From Anaerostipes sp. (GTDB taxonomy: Bacteria; Bacillota; Clostridia; Lachnospirales; Lachnospiraceae): DNA of 64,000 bases. The notes beneath the pieces were generated by a model that did not search any database, was not told the DNA's origin, and worked only from the letters and a program-made list of their open reading frames with translations. Of the stretch, positions 40,227 through 48,897 are shown one piece after another (positions within the stretch are counted from its first letter, which is position 1; each line of letters opens with the position of its first letter). Location: NCBI GenBank assembly GCA_028697725.1, contig JAQVEG010000005.1, positions 1 through 64,000 on the forward strand, written 5' to 3'. The position numbers and the translations under genes were made by a program.

Positions 40227-40340
40227 AAGTTCAATTTATATTTAAAAGTTCAATTTAATTTCGCCATTTTCTATAGATTATACCATTTCCGTCTAAAAAG
40301 TTCAATAAATAGTTTGTTCTTAGTTCAAAAAGTTTAATTT
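40227..40340. repeat. Repeated AAGTTCAATTTA-like elements upstream of the HTH-aminotransferase gene
   Basis: AAGTTCAATTTA at 40227 and 40246, AAGTTCAATAAA at 40298, related TTAGTTCAAAAA/AAGTTTAATTT at 40320-40340. Confidence 0.7.
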
Positions 40341-40345
40341 CCCAC

Positions 40346-40381
40346 AAAAAAAGAGTAGATTCATACAAATCTACTCTAAAA
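40346..40381 (-). terminator. Terminator after the PTS EIICBA gene
   Basis: TTAGAGTAGATTTgtatgAATCTACTCTTTTTTT on the minus strand. Confidence 0.85.
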
Positions 40382-40382
40382 A

Positions 40383-42494
40383 TTATTTTTTAACTGACAT
40401 CACTTTCTTCTTTGCATCCATTCTTCCTGTTTTCTCAATGGTAAGTGACGTAAAGTCTTCACTATTGCTTACAACAACAGGTGTGGTTAAAGAAAAACCT
40501 GCTTTCTTTATCTTATGCATATCAAAAGTTGCAATACGATCTCCCACAAAAACTTTCATTCCTGGTTCTACCATTACATTATAATATTCCCCATTTAACT
40601 TCACAGTATCCAATCCCAGATGAATTAGAATCTCTGCACCACCTTCTGAATTAATTCCAATGGCATGTTTGGTACTAAATACTACACTTATTGTTCCATT
40701 TACTGGGGCATACACAACTCCAGTTGCTGGTTCTACTGCAAATCCATCTCCCAACATTCCATTGGAAAATACATCATCCTTTACATCATCAAGAGGAATT
40801 ACCTTTCCCCTGACTGGATTGTAAACTGTCTCAACGTTAATATTCTCATCTCTTGGTATCTCAATCTTATCAATGGAAATATGGTCTGCCAAGGTACTAG
40901 AAAGATAACTTTCTAAGTTAGACTTAAGTACCGTAACCTGTGGTCCATAAATAATCTGAACTCCATTTCCTTTCCGAATAATTCCTCTTGCACCACCGAT
41001 ATTTAACGCATATTCACTAATACGCAGTCCATTCTTTAAGGTACATCGAAGTCTCGTTGCACAACAATCTAAATCTATAATATTACTCTTTCCACCTAAT
41101 CCTGCAATCATATAAGCACATTTTTCTGCTTCTTCGATCTCTTCTGCTTCCTTATCCACTGTAGTTTTATCCTGTCCTTGACGAAGTTCTTCTTTGACAG
41201 GGATTTTTTCTTCCTCTATCTCACCTCGTCCCGGTGTCTTTAAATCAAATCTCTTAATAACATAAGAAAATAGTGCATAGTACATAAGAAAATAAATGAG
41301 TCCAATTGGAAGAATCGTCATCCAGTTTGTTTTGTTTTGTCCCTGCATTACTCCAAATAAAAACAGATCAATGACACCACCTGAAAATGTCAGTCCAACA
41401 CATACTTTCAGCATATGCATTAACATATATGACAGTCCAGCAAGCCCACAGTGAATTGCATACAATCCTGGTGCCAAAAATAGAAATGTAAATTCTATTG
41501 GTTCTGTGATTCCTGTTAATAAAGAAGTTAAAGCCGCTGATAACAACAATCCTCCAACAACTTTCCTCCTTTTAGGCTCTGCACACCGATACATGGCAAG
41601 TGCTGCCCCTGGAAGTCCAAAAATCATAAGTGGAAACTTTCCTGTCATAAATCTTGTAGCTGACACTACAAAATGTCCAGTTCCCGGATCTGCAAGCTGG
41701 GCAAAAAATATATTTTGCGCTCCTTCTATGGTCTTTCCTGCAATTTCCATCGTTCCACCAAGAGAAGTCTGCCAAAATGGCAGATAAAATACATGATGAA
41801 GGCCAAAAGGTATCAATGCTCGCTCCATCACTCCATAAATAAACGTACCAAAATACCCACTGACACGAACCACTTCTCCCACTGCATACATTCCATTTTG
41901 AATTGGCTGCCAGATATAGAACATTAAAATTCCAACAAACACATATACCACTGTACATATAATGGGAACAAACCTAGTTCCTCCAAAAAAAGAAACTACT
42001 TCTGGCAGTTTTACCTTGTAAAAGCGATTATGAAGAGCCGCAACACCTAAGCCAACAATAATTCCTCCAAAGACTCCCATTTGAAGAGATGTAATCCCCA
42101 TAATAGAAACCGTTGCTCCAGTATGAAGGGCTTTTGCTCCTCCATTAACCGCAATCATAGATCCTGTTGCTGTATTCATAATAAAAAAAGCGATTGCTCC
42201 AGACAAAGCTGCAACTTCCTTTTCTGCTTTCGCCATACCAATGGCAACACCCACTGCAAAAATAAGTGGTAAATTCTGAAAAACAGCATTCCCACAATCT
42301 CCACATATTTTTAATATTGTATATGGAATTGTCCCAGGCCCCATGATGTTCATTAAATGATATTCATTTAACATATTTTCATTGGTAAAAGACTGTCCAA
42401 TTCCCAGTAACAATCCTGCTACAGGTAGTATTGCAATGGGTAGCATAAAAGAACGTCCTATTCGCTGGAAGATTTCAAAAATCTTATTCTTCAT
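40383..42494 (-). CDS. PTS glucose/N-acetylglucosamine-class EIICBA (start at MKNKIFEIFQRIG)
   Basis: IIC (FQRIGRSFMLPIAILPVAGLLLGIG), IIB (DLDCCATRLRCTLKN), IIA (AEILIHLGLDTVKLNGEYYNVMVEPG). Confidence 0.93.
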   Translation of the reverse strand: MKNKIFEIFQRIGRSFMLPIAILPVAGLLLGIGQSFTNENMLNEYHLMNIMGPGTIPYTILKICGDCGNAVFQNLPLIFAVGVAIGMAKAEKEVAALSGAIAFFIMNTATGSMIAVNGGAKALHTGATVSIMGITSLQMGVFGGIIVGLGVAALHNRFYKVKLPEVVSFFGGTRFVPIICTVVYVFVGILMFYIWQPIQNGMYAVGEVVRVSGYFGTFIYGVMERALIPFGLHHVFYLPFWQTSLGGTMEIAGKTIEGAQNIFFAQLADPGTGHFVVSATRFMTGKFPLMIFGLPGAALAMYRCAEPKRRKVVGGLLLSAALTSLLTGITEPIEFTFLFLAPGLYAIHCGLAGLSYMLMHMLKVCVGLTFSGGVIDLFLFGVMQGQNKTNWMTILPIGLIYFLMYYALFSYVIKRFDLKTPGRGEIEEEKIPVKEELRQGQDKTTVDKEAEEIEEAEKCAYMIAGLGGKSNIIDLDCCATRLRCTLKNGLRISEYALNIGGARGIIRKGNGVQIIYGPQVTVLKSNLESYLSSTLADHISIDKIEIPRDENINVETVYNPVRGKVIPLDDVKDDVFSNGMLGDGFAVEPATGVVYAPVNGTISVVFSTKHAIGINSEGGAEILIHLGLDTVKLNGEYYNVMVEPGMKVFVGDRIATFDMHKIKKAGFSLTTPVVVSNSEDFTSLTIEKTGRMDAKKKVMSVKK

Positions 42495-42516
42495 ACACTC
42501 TCCTAAATCAGTTCTT

Positions 42517-43452
42517 TTAAAGTGTTGCAATCATCACGTGCATACATCCGTCAAATACAACCTTTTCCTGATCTGAACATACGATAAAATGTTCTCCTTT
42601 GGCAACGTCCATATGGTTCATAGTTCCATTGCCATCAATAATACTTACCATTTGAAATGGTGCATCATTTACAATTGTATTTTCTCCATTTAGTTGGTAG
42701 CTGTCCACTCTAAAATACTCACTTTTAATATACTCTGTCTTTGTTCCATGTTCCAATGTCTCTGTCACATAGTTATCACTCTTTGCTTCTGCAGCTGGTA
42801 CTGTTGTCACATCAATGGATTGTTGTACATGAAGCTGTCTTTCGTTTCCATCTGCATCTTTTCTGTGGTAATCATACACTCGATATGTAATGTCTGAAGA
42901 CTGCTGTGCCTCATAGATAAGAGAACCGCTGCAAATTGCATGTAATGTTCCTGATGGAATATAGAAAAAATCGCCTTCATTTACCTGAAAAGAATTCAAA
43001 AGATTATCATAATCATCTTCTTCAATTGCCTTTACAAATTCATCTTTTGTCTTTGCATGATGTCCCATAACCATCTTTGTTCCTTCATCTGCCTGTAATA
43101 CATACCAGCATTCTGTTTTCCCCAAAGAATCCTCATGTTTTTTTGCATAATCATCTCCAGGATGAACCTGTACAGATAAATCATTCTTAGCATCTATAAT
43201 CTTAACAAGAAGAGGAAACTCAGTTCCCTGAACATTGCCAAATAACTCTTTATGATTTTCAAATACCCATGATAAAGTTTTCCCTGCAAACTCTCCATCT
43301 GCAATTTTACAGTCACCATTCTTGTGTGCAGAAATTGCCCAGCACTCTCCTGTATGGTCACTTGGAATATTGTACCCATAAACATCCTTTAGTTTATGTC
43401 CACCCCAAATCATCTCTTTAAATACTGGATCCATCTTTAAAATATGTCCCAT
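42517..43452 (-). CDS. manA: Class I mannose-6-phosphate isomerase
   Basis: MDPVFKEMIWGGHKLKDVYGYNIPS, GECWAISAHKNGDC, LLVKIIDAKNDLSVQVHPGDDYA. Confidence 0.96.
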   Translation of the reverse strand: MGHILKMDPVFKEMIWGGHKLKDVYGYNIPSDHTGECWAISAHKNGDCKIADGEFAGKTLSWVFENHKELFGNVQGTEFPLLVKIIDAKNDLSVQVHPGDDYAKKHEDSLGKTECWYVLQADEGTKMVMGHHAKTKDEFVKAIEEDDYDNLLNSFQVNEGDFFYIPSGTLHAICSGSLIYEAQQSSDITYRVYDYHRKDADGNERQLHVQQSIDVTTVPAAEAKSDNYVTETLEHGTKTEYIKSEYFRVDSYQLNGENTIVNDAPFQMVSIIDGNGTMNHMDVAKGEHFIVCSDQEKVVFDGCMHVMIATL

Positions 43453-43464
43453 GACAACCTCCTT

Positions 43465-43842
43465 TTATTTATTTTTTTTAAATACTCCGGTTACTTTTCT
43501 CTTTAAAACTTGGAAAAAACTTAGAGATCTTACCATATGATCTGCTGCAACATATTTACTGATTGCACGCAATACCTCAATTGGCTTTTTCGATGAAAAA
43601 GAAAAATCTCCATTCTTCTTTGTTCTTACTGCATATCTTGGAATATGTTTTCCACCAAACATAACAGAAGCAAGAATATAGTCTACTTCTTCCCATGGAA
43701 TTTGAATAAAATCCTCAACATTTTTATCATTATAAAATTCAAATCCTTTATCTCCAATCATAATCTTACCATATGTAGTAAGTCCATGATATGAAGTTCC
43801 GTCAATTACATAATCTACTTTTGTGTTAATTGATTGAGCCAT
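43465..43842 (-). CDS. DUF956 (ManO-like) mannose-PTS-associated protein (start at MAQSINTKVDYV)
   Basis: INTKVDYVIDGTSYHGLTTYGKIMIGDKGFEFYNDKNVEDFIQIPWEEVDYI; adjacent to the IID gene. Confidence 0.88.
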   Translation of the reverse strand: MAQSINTKVDYVIDGTSYHGLTTYGKIMIGDKGFEFYNDKNVEDFIQIPWEEVDYILASVMFGGKHIPRYAVRTKKNGDFSFSSKKPIEVLRAISKYVAADHMVRSLSFFQVLKRKVTGVFKKNK

Positions 43843-43868
43843 AATTATACCTCTCTTATTTTTTATTC

Positions 43869-43920
43869 TTTTTTCTATCTGTATGAAAACTGCATACAAT
43901 TTTCATACAGATAGAAAAAA
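43869..43920. repeat. Perfect 21-bp inverted repeat with 10-nt loop
   Basis: TTTTTTCTATCTGTATGAAAA (43869-43889) / TTTTCATACAGATAGAAAAAA (43900-43920). Confidence 0.95.
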
Positions 43921-43948
43921 GCCCGGAAAAAAATCCGAACTTTTTTCA
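43915..43948 (-). terminator. Possible internal terminator/attenuator between the IID and DUF956 genes
   Basis: Minus strand AAAAAAGttCGGAtttttttTCCGggCTTTTTT. Confidence 0.5.
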
Positions 43949-43954
43949 TTTAGA

Positions 43955-44866
43955 TTATAACAAACCTACAACGTGTCCTGCAATACCTACAATGAATAAT
44001 GCTAAAATAATCACGATTGGAGAAACGTTTTTCTTCAATAACCACATGCAGAATAATGTTAATAATAATGGAACCAATCCAGGAATTAATGAATCTAAGT
44101 TGTTTTGTAAAGTTGTAACTTTAGTTGCTGACAAAGATAATCCTGAAGCATATTGGTTAAATGCTGCTTCTAATCCTTTTGCTCCTTCTGGCAGTTTAGC
44201 CCAGTCAATAAAAGCTCCATCACTTAATTGAACTTTAGATACAACTGGTTGGAAACTAATTGATACCCAACGTTGAACTAATGATCCAAGGATGAACATA
44301 CCAAGGATAGATGCTCCCTTTGTAACTTTTTGTAACAATCCACCAGATAAATCTTCTGTGATTGCTGATCCAGCTTTGTAACCAAATTCTTGTGTATACC
44401 AAATGAATCCCCAACGAATTACATTCCATAATACGAAGAAAAGAATAGGTCCAAGAATATTTCCTGTTAATGCTAAAGATGCTCCTAAAGCTCCTAAGAT
44501 TGGACGTACTGTAAACCAGAATACTGGATCTCCAACACCTGCTAAAGGTCCCATCATACCAATCTTAACACCCTGAATTGCTGCATCGTCTACTTCTGCA
44601 CCATTGGCACGTTCTTCTTCTAATGCCAATGTAACACCAACAACTGGTGCTGCCACATATGGATGTGTATTAAAGAATTCTAGATGACGCTTTAATGCTG
44701 CCACTCTGTCTTCTTGTGTTTTATATAATTTCTTGATAGCTGGAATCATTGCATAACACCAACCACCATTTTGCATACGTTCATAGTTCCATGAACCTTG
44801 AAGGAAGGTAGAACGCCATGCAACGGATAATCGATCCTTCTTACTTAATGTAATTTTATCTGCCAT
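43955..44866 (-). CDS. manZ: PTS mannose-class EIID
   Basis: LQGSWNYERMQNGGWCYAMIPAI, FFNTHPYVAAPVVGVTLALEEERANG, GPLAGVGDPVFWFTVRPI. Confidence 0.97.
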   Translation of the reverse strand: MADKITLSKKDRLSVAWRSTFLQGSWNYERMQNGGWCYAMIPAIKKLYKTQEDRVAALKRHLEFFNTHPYVAAPVVGVTLALEEERANGAEVDDAAIQGVKIGMMGPLAGVGDPVFWFTVRPILGALGASLALTGNILGPILFFVLWNVIRWGFIWYTQEFGYKAGSAITEDLSGGLLQKVTKGASILGMFILGSLVQRWVSISFQPVVSKVQLSDGAFIDWAKLPEGAKGLEAAFNQYASGLSLSATKVTTLQNNLDSLIPGLVPLLLTLFCMWLLKKNVSPIVIILALFIVGIAGHVVGLL

Positions 44867-44881
44867 TTTTCTTACCTCCTT

Positions 44882-45682
44882 CTAATAATTATTCAAAATG
44901 TCACCTAATGGGTCGCCAGTATTGCTGCCTCCACCATTAGAAGAACCACTATTTTCTGATAATGTTAAATAGATTAATGCTAGCGTTACACCAATTGCAC
45001 CTAATGCGATTAATGTTAAGTCAGCAAGTGCTGCTAATACAAAACCAAGTGCAAAGAATGGCCATACTTCTTTTGTTGCCATCATGTTAATAACCATTGC
45101 ATAACCAACAGCTACTACCATTCCACCACCGATTGCCATACCATCTGTTAACCAAGCTGGCATAGATTGTAAGAAATCTTGTACTGTCTTTGCTGGGATA
45201 ACTAAAAGTGCTGCTGCTGGAATCGCAATACGGATACCTTGTAAGCAGATTGCAATAATATGCCAAAGTTCTACACCTTTAAAGTTACACTTTTCAGCTG
45301 CTGCATCCATTCTATGAACACATGCTACAGATAATGTACGTACTACCATTGTTAAGAATAATCCTGCTACTGCTAGTGGAATTGCCACTGCGATAGCTGT
45401 ACTTACTCCTGCTTTTCCTTGTCCACCTAAGACTAAGATAATTGCAGATGCTACAGATGCTAACGCTGCATCTGGTGCAACGGCTGCACCGATGTTAGCC
45501 CATCCTAAAGCGATCATCTGAAGACTACCACCAAGGATAATACCTGCTTCTAAGTTACCTGTTACTAGCCCGATTAGTGTACACGCCACTAATGGTTGAT
45601 GGAATTGCCATTGATCTAATACTCCTTCCATCCCAGCTAAAAAGGCAACTATAACAACTAATACCATTGAAATAACTGACAT
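44882..45682 (-). CDS. manY: PTS mannose-class EIIC
   Basis: LDQWQFHQPLVACTLIGLVTGNLEAGIILGGSLQMIALGWANIGAAVAPDAALAS. Confidence 0.97.
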   Translation of the reverse strand: MSVISMVLVVIVAFLAGMEGVLDQWQFHQPLVACTLIGLVTGNLEAGIILGGSLQMIALGWANIGAAVAPDAALASVASAIILVLGGQGKAGVSTAIAVAIPLAVAGLFLTMVVRTLSVACVHRMDAAAEKCNFKGVELWHIIAICLQGIRIAIPAAALLVIPAKTVQDFLQSMPAWLTDGMAIGGGMVVAVGYAMVINMMATKEVWPFFALGFVLAALADLTLIALGAIGVTLALIYLTLSENSGSSNGGGSNTGDPLGDILNNY

Positions 45683-45705
45683 TATAATTCCTCCTCTTTT
45701 TTAAG

Positions 45706-46695
45706 CTATTTTAATTCAGCTCTTGCTTTGTTCACAATGTTTTCCATGTTCTCTTTTGAATCTGTTGGTACCTTACGAACGTCAAAAGAAATTCCTTTTT
45801 CTTTTAACTTATCAAATGTTGCAACATCATCTTTTCCTAATGAGATTACTTTGTTTACAGCAACCTTTCCTTTAGAATGTGCCATAGAACCTACATTGAT
45901 TTCCTTAATTTCGACTCCACCTTCGATTGCTTTTAATGCATCTTGAGGTGTCTCAAAAAGTAATAATGCTTTTGTATCTCCGAAACGTGGATCTTTTGCT
46001 ACTTCAATCATTTTATTGATTGGAACAACGTTTGCATGTACTCCTGGAGGCGCTGCCTCTTGGATTAACTTCTTACGAAGATCATCATGAGCTACTGCAT
46101 CTGAAACAACGATAATACGTGTTGGATGAGTCGTCTTAGTCCAGGCTGTTGCGACTTGACCATGTAATAATCTTGAATCAACACGAGCTAATACATACTC
46201 AATCTTTCCATCTCCTAATACTGTTCCTTCTGGAATAGCTCCCTGAGGTGCTGCTGCAGCTTGTGCTGCTGGTGCGGCAGTTGCAGGTGCTAAACTGTCT
46301 GGAGTTACTATAACCCCATCTTTTGCACTTGTAATGATTTGTGATGCAACTTCGTGAGCTGTCTCCACTCCCATACGTGCTCCATATGCTTCAAGAAGCA
46401 TTGGTAAATTCAAACCAGCAACAATTGCCCATTTGTCCTCATGTCCATCAATCAACCCATTTGCTTGATTGTATGGAGTTCCACCTTTTAGATCAACCAT
46501 AAACAACACTTGTTCTGGATCATCAAACGAAGCGATTGCTTCTTCCATCTTTGCTTTGATGTCGTTTGGTCCTTCACTTGGTTGCAATGTAACGGCTTTT
46601 ACATTGGGTTGGTCTCCGAAAATCATGGATCCTGACTGTAAAATTCCAGTCGCGAAATCTCCATGTGTAGCAAGAATAATTCCTACCATTTTCAT
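45706..46695 (-). CDS. manX: PTS mannose-class EIIAB
   Basis: IIA GIILATHGDFATGILQSG; Ala/Pro-rich linker; IIB LARVDSRLLHGQVATAWTK. Confidence 0.97.
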   Translation of the reverse strand: MKMVGIILATHGDFATGILQSGSMIFGDQPNVKAVTLQPSEGPNDIKAKMEEAIASFDDPEQVLFMVDLKGGTPYNQANGLIDGHEDKWAIVAGLNLPMLLEAYGARMGVETAHEVASQIITSAKDGVIVTPDSLAPATAAPAAQAAAAPQGAIPEGTVLGDGKIEYVLARVDSRLLHGQVATAWTKTTHPTRIIVVSDAVAHDDLRKKLIQEAAPPGVHANVVPINKMIEVAKDPRFGDTKALLLFETPQDALKAIEGGVEIKEINVGSMAHSKGKVAVNKVISLGKDDVATFDKLKEKGISFDVRKVPTDSKENMENIVNKARAELK

Positions 46696-46757
46696 TCCTC
46701 CTTTTCTCTTTCTAAGCTTTTATCTTTTTCACAAGAATCTCTATGAGTTTCTCATAT

Positions 46758-46879
46758 ATAAAAAAACTTGATTCAAACCACAAACTTCTATTTATAGCAA
46801 ATGGGTACAAAATACCTATTGTATAAATCCGAAATCCATCGTTCAAACCAAGTTTAGCCTGCATTACCAGTAACAATCC
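46758..46879 (-). promoter_or_regulatory. RAT antiterminator site (46850-46879) overlapping a terminator (arms 46842-46855 and 46764-46777) ahead of the mannose PTS
   Basis: Minus strand GGATTGTTACTGGTAATGCAGGCTAAACTT; 14-bp stem including wobbles AAACTTGGTTTGAA / TTTGAATCAAGTTT then T-run. Confidence 0.85.
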
Positions 46880-46924
46880 TGATTAAATAATTATTAACTT
46901 TTTATAAAAGTTTTATTAACTTTA

Positions 46925-47761
46925 CTATCTCATTGTAACTCTTCTGATGTGAACTGTCAAGTACATCATTTCTTCATCTTTCATTTCATGATTACATTTT
47001 TCTTGAATATGCTTTTTAATCTTCTCCACACAATCAACGCAATCTTGATACTTATTCCTTATAATCTCTTGGAATTCTGTATCATCACTCTCTACTTCTT
47101 TCCCAGCAAATATTCTCTGTGAAAAAAACTTCAAATGAGTAATAAATCTTTCATAATAAACAGAATCTTTGTCAATCTTACCATCAAAACATTCATCGAC
47201 AATCCCTAGGATATCATCTACCAGCTTAGTCATCTCTGTAATCTGTGTCATATCCATATCAAGCTCTGCATTCACAATATGAAGTGCAATAAATGCAGCT
47301 TCATCCATAGGAAGGGTAACTTTTAACTTACGTTCAATCATCCGAATTGCAGCCTGTCCAATCAAATATTCTTGGTAATAAAACTTCTTGACTTCCCAAA
47401 AAAATGGATTCTGAAATGGAACACCCATCTCAACACGCTCAATTGCAAAATTAATATGATCTGTTAATGCTACATAAATATTGTCATTGATATTCTTTTG
47501 TAATCTGTCCTTTGCGTACTGAATAATCGCATTGGAAATTAATACACGTTCCATTGGAATCTCTGATACTAATTCTTGAAATCGATGGGATACTTTAGAG
47601 TCCTGCATCGTGAACACTTTCTCAATTTTGTCTGAATCAATCAAGTCTCCCTTTTTAGTCTTGAATCCAAGTCCTCGTCCCATTAAAACGTTCTCAACAC
47701 CATTGCCATCTCTTGAAATAACAATGTTGTTATTTACAACCTTTAATATCTGCAATGTCAA
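46925..47761 (-). CDS. licT: BglG/LicT-family PRD transcriptional antiterminator
   Basis: CAT domain LQILKVVNNNIVISRDGNGVENVLMGRGLGFKTKKGD; two PRDs (DHINFAIER, ALHIVNAEL; THLKFFSQRI, TVHIRRV). Confidence 0.95.
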   Translation of the reverse strand: MTLQILKVVNNNIVISRDGNGVENVLMGRGLGFKTKKGDLIDSDKIEKVFTMQDSKVSHRFQELVSEIPMERVLISNAIIQYAKDRLQKNINDNIYVALTDHINFAIERVEMGVPFQNPFFWEVKKFYYQEYLIGQAAIRMIERKLKVTLPMDEAAFIALHIVNAELDMDMTQITEMTKLVDDILGIVDECFDGKIDKDSVYYERFITHLKFFSQRIFAGKEVESDDTEFQEIIRNKYQDCVDCVEKIKKHIQEKCNHEMKDEEMMYLTVHIRRVTMR

Positions 47762-47802
47762 AACCTCTCTTTTTCCTGATGCTGCCGGCTTCTGTCAAAG
47801 AC

Positions 47803-47876
47803 AAAAAAAAAGCAAACCAATATGTACGAAAAAAAATGTTTCAACTTTGGTTTAGCCTGCCGAACAGTAACAATCC
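47803..47876 (-). promoter_or_regulatory. RAT site (47849-47876) with overlapping terminator upstream of licT
   Basis: Minus strand GGATTGTTACTGTTCGGCAGGCTAAACC; AAACCAA (47847-47853) pairs with TTGGTTT (47814-47820), then T-run. Confidence 0.88.
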
Positions 47877-48029
47877 ATTACTCAACTAATATGATATCAA
47901 TTTGTTATCTATTTGTCAATGCTTTACTTTTGCATTTATACTTTTATATTCTCTTCCATCTCTCTTGTATATTCCCTATAGTTATGGTATCATTTATTAT
48001 CTTAATTGAAGAAGAAAGGTATGTATATT

Positions 48030-48863
48030 ATGTTAAAATTATTATCACTGATTGGGAGTGTGATTGATAAAACCCAAAAGGATCATGTGACTGCTTTTTC
48101 TGCACAAACTGCCTTTTTTACGGTATTGTCCTTTTTCCCATTTGTTATTGCTATTTTAGCACTGATGAGATTTTTTCCCATTACACCAACGGATTTGATT
48201 CATTTAGCAAAATACTATCTGCCAGAACAATATAGCAGTAGTTTAATCGCCATTATCAATTCCCTATATGGTAGAATCACCACATTTTATATGTCTTTTA
48301 CTGTAATCACTTTATTTTGGTCCGCCTCAAAGGGAATTCTTGCTATAGCCAACGGACTAAACACAATCCACGAGATTGAAGAGAAAAGAAACTACTTTGT
48401 ATTACGTTTTATTTCCTCAATATATATTGCTATCATTTCCATTGCTGTCCTTGTTGGATTAGTTGCACTTTTATTTGGAAATACATTATTAAATCAACTG
48501 TTTACTTTTGAACCAGTCCTTGAAAATCAAAGACTTGTCTTTACTTGTATTCGATTTGTGATATCTTTTTCTGTTTTCTTTCTTGTGTTTATTTCTGTAT
48601 ATCGATTCTTGCCAAGTGAGAATCTAAAGTTTAAAGAAGTTCTTCCTGGTGCATTGTTTAGCACCATTGGATGGATGGTATTATCACTATTCTTTTCTTT
48701 ATATTTTGACAATTTTAAATTCTTTTCTATTATGTATGGTGGTCTTACAAGTATCTTACTTACACTATTTTGGTTGTATTTTTGTATGATGTGCCTTTTT
48801 ATAGGTGCTGAGATTAATCAGTTTTTTATTGTAGCCAAAAAGAAAAAGAATGTTAGACACTAA
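48030..48863 (+). CDS. YihY/UPF0761 (BrkB-like) family membrane protein
   Basis: HVTAFSAQTAFFTVLSFFPFVIAILALM, FWSASKGILAIANGLNTI, PGALFSTIGWMVLSLFFSLYFDNF. Confidence 0.92.
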   Translation: MLKLLSLIGSVIDKTQKDHVTAFSAQTAFFTVLSFFPFVIAILALMRFFPITPTDLIHLAKYYLPEQYSSSLIAIINSLYGRITTFYMSFTVITLFWSASKGILAIANGLNTIHEIEEKRNYFVLRFISSIYIAIISIAVLVGLVALLFGNTLLNQLFTFEPVLENQRLVFTCIRFVISFSVFFLVFISVYRFLPSENLKFKEVLPGALFSTIGWMVLSLFFSLYFDNFKFFSIMYGGLTSILLTLFWLYFCMMCLFIGAEINQFFIVAKKKKNVRH

Positions 48864-48881
48864 AATCTAACATTCTTTTTT
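48845..48881. terminator. Bidirectional terminator
   Basis: AAGAATGTTAGAcactaaaaTCTAACATTCTTTTTTT. Confidence 0.9.
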
Positions 48882-48897
48882 TCACATCATTCTATGT

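Noticed and set aside
41572-41958. Minus-strand 128-aa ORF overlapping the PTS EIIC domain in another frame
   Set aside because: The in-frame EIICBA ORF explains the region; Cys/Trp-rich product typical of an off-frame translation.
43869-43920. Perfect inverted repeat as an IS element terminus
   Set aside because: Both arms are adjacent with a 10-nt loop and no transposase ORF nearby; a hairpin is the simpler reading.
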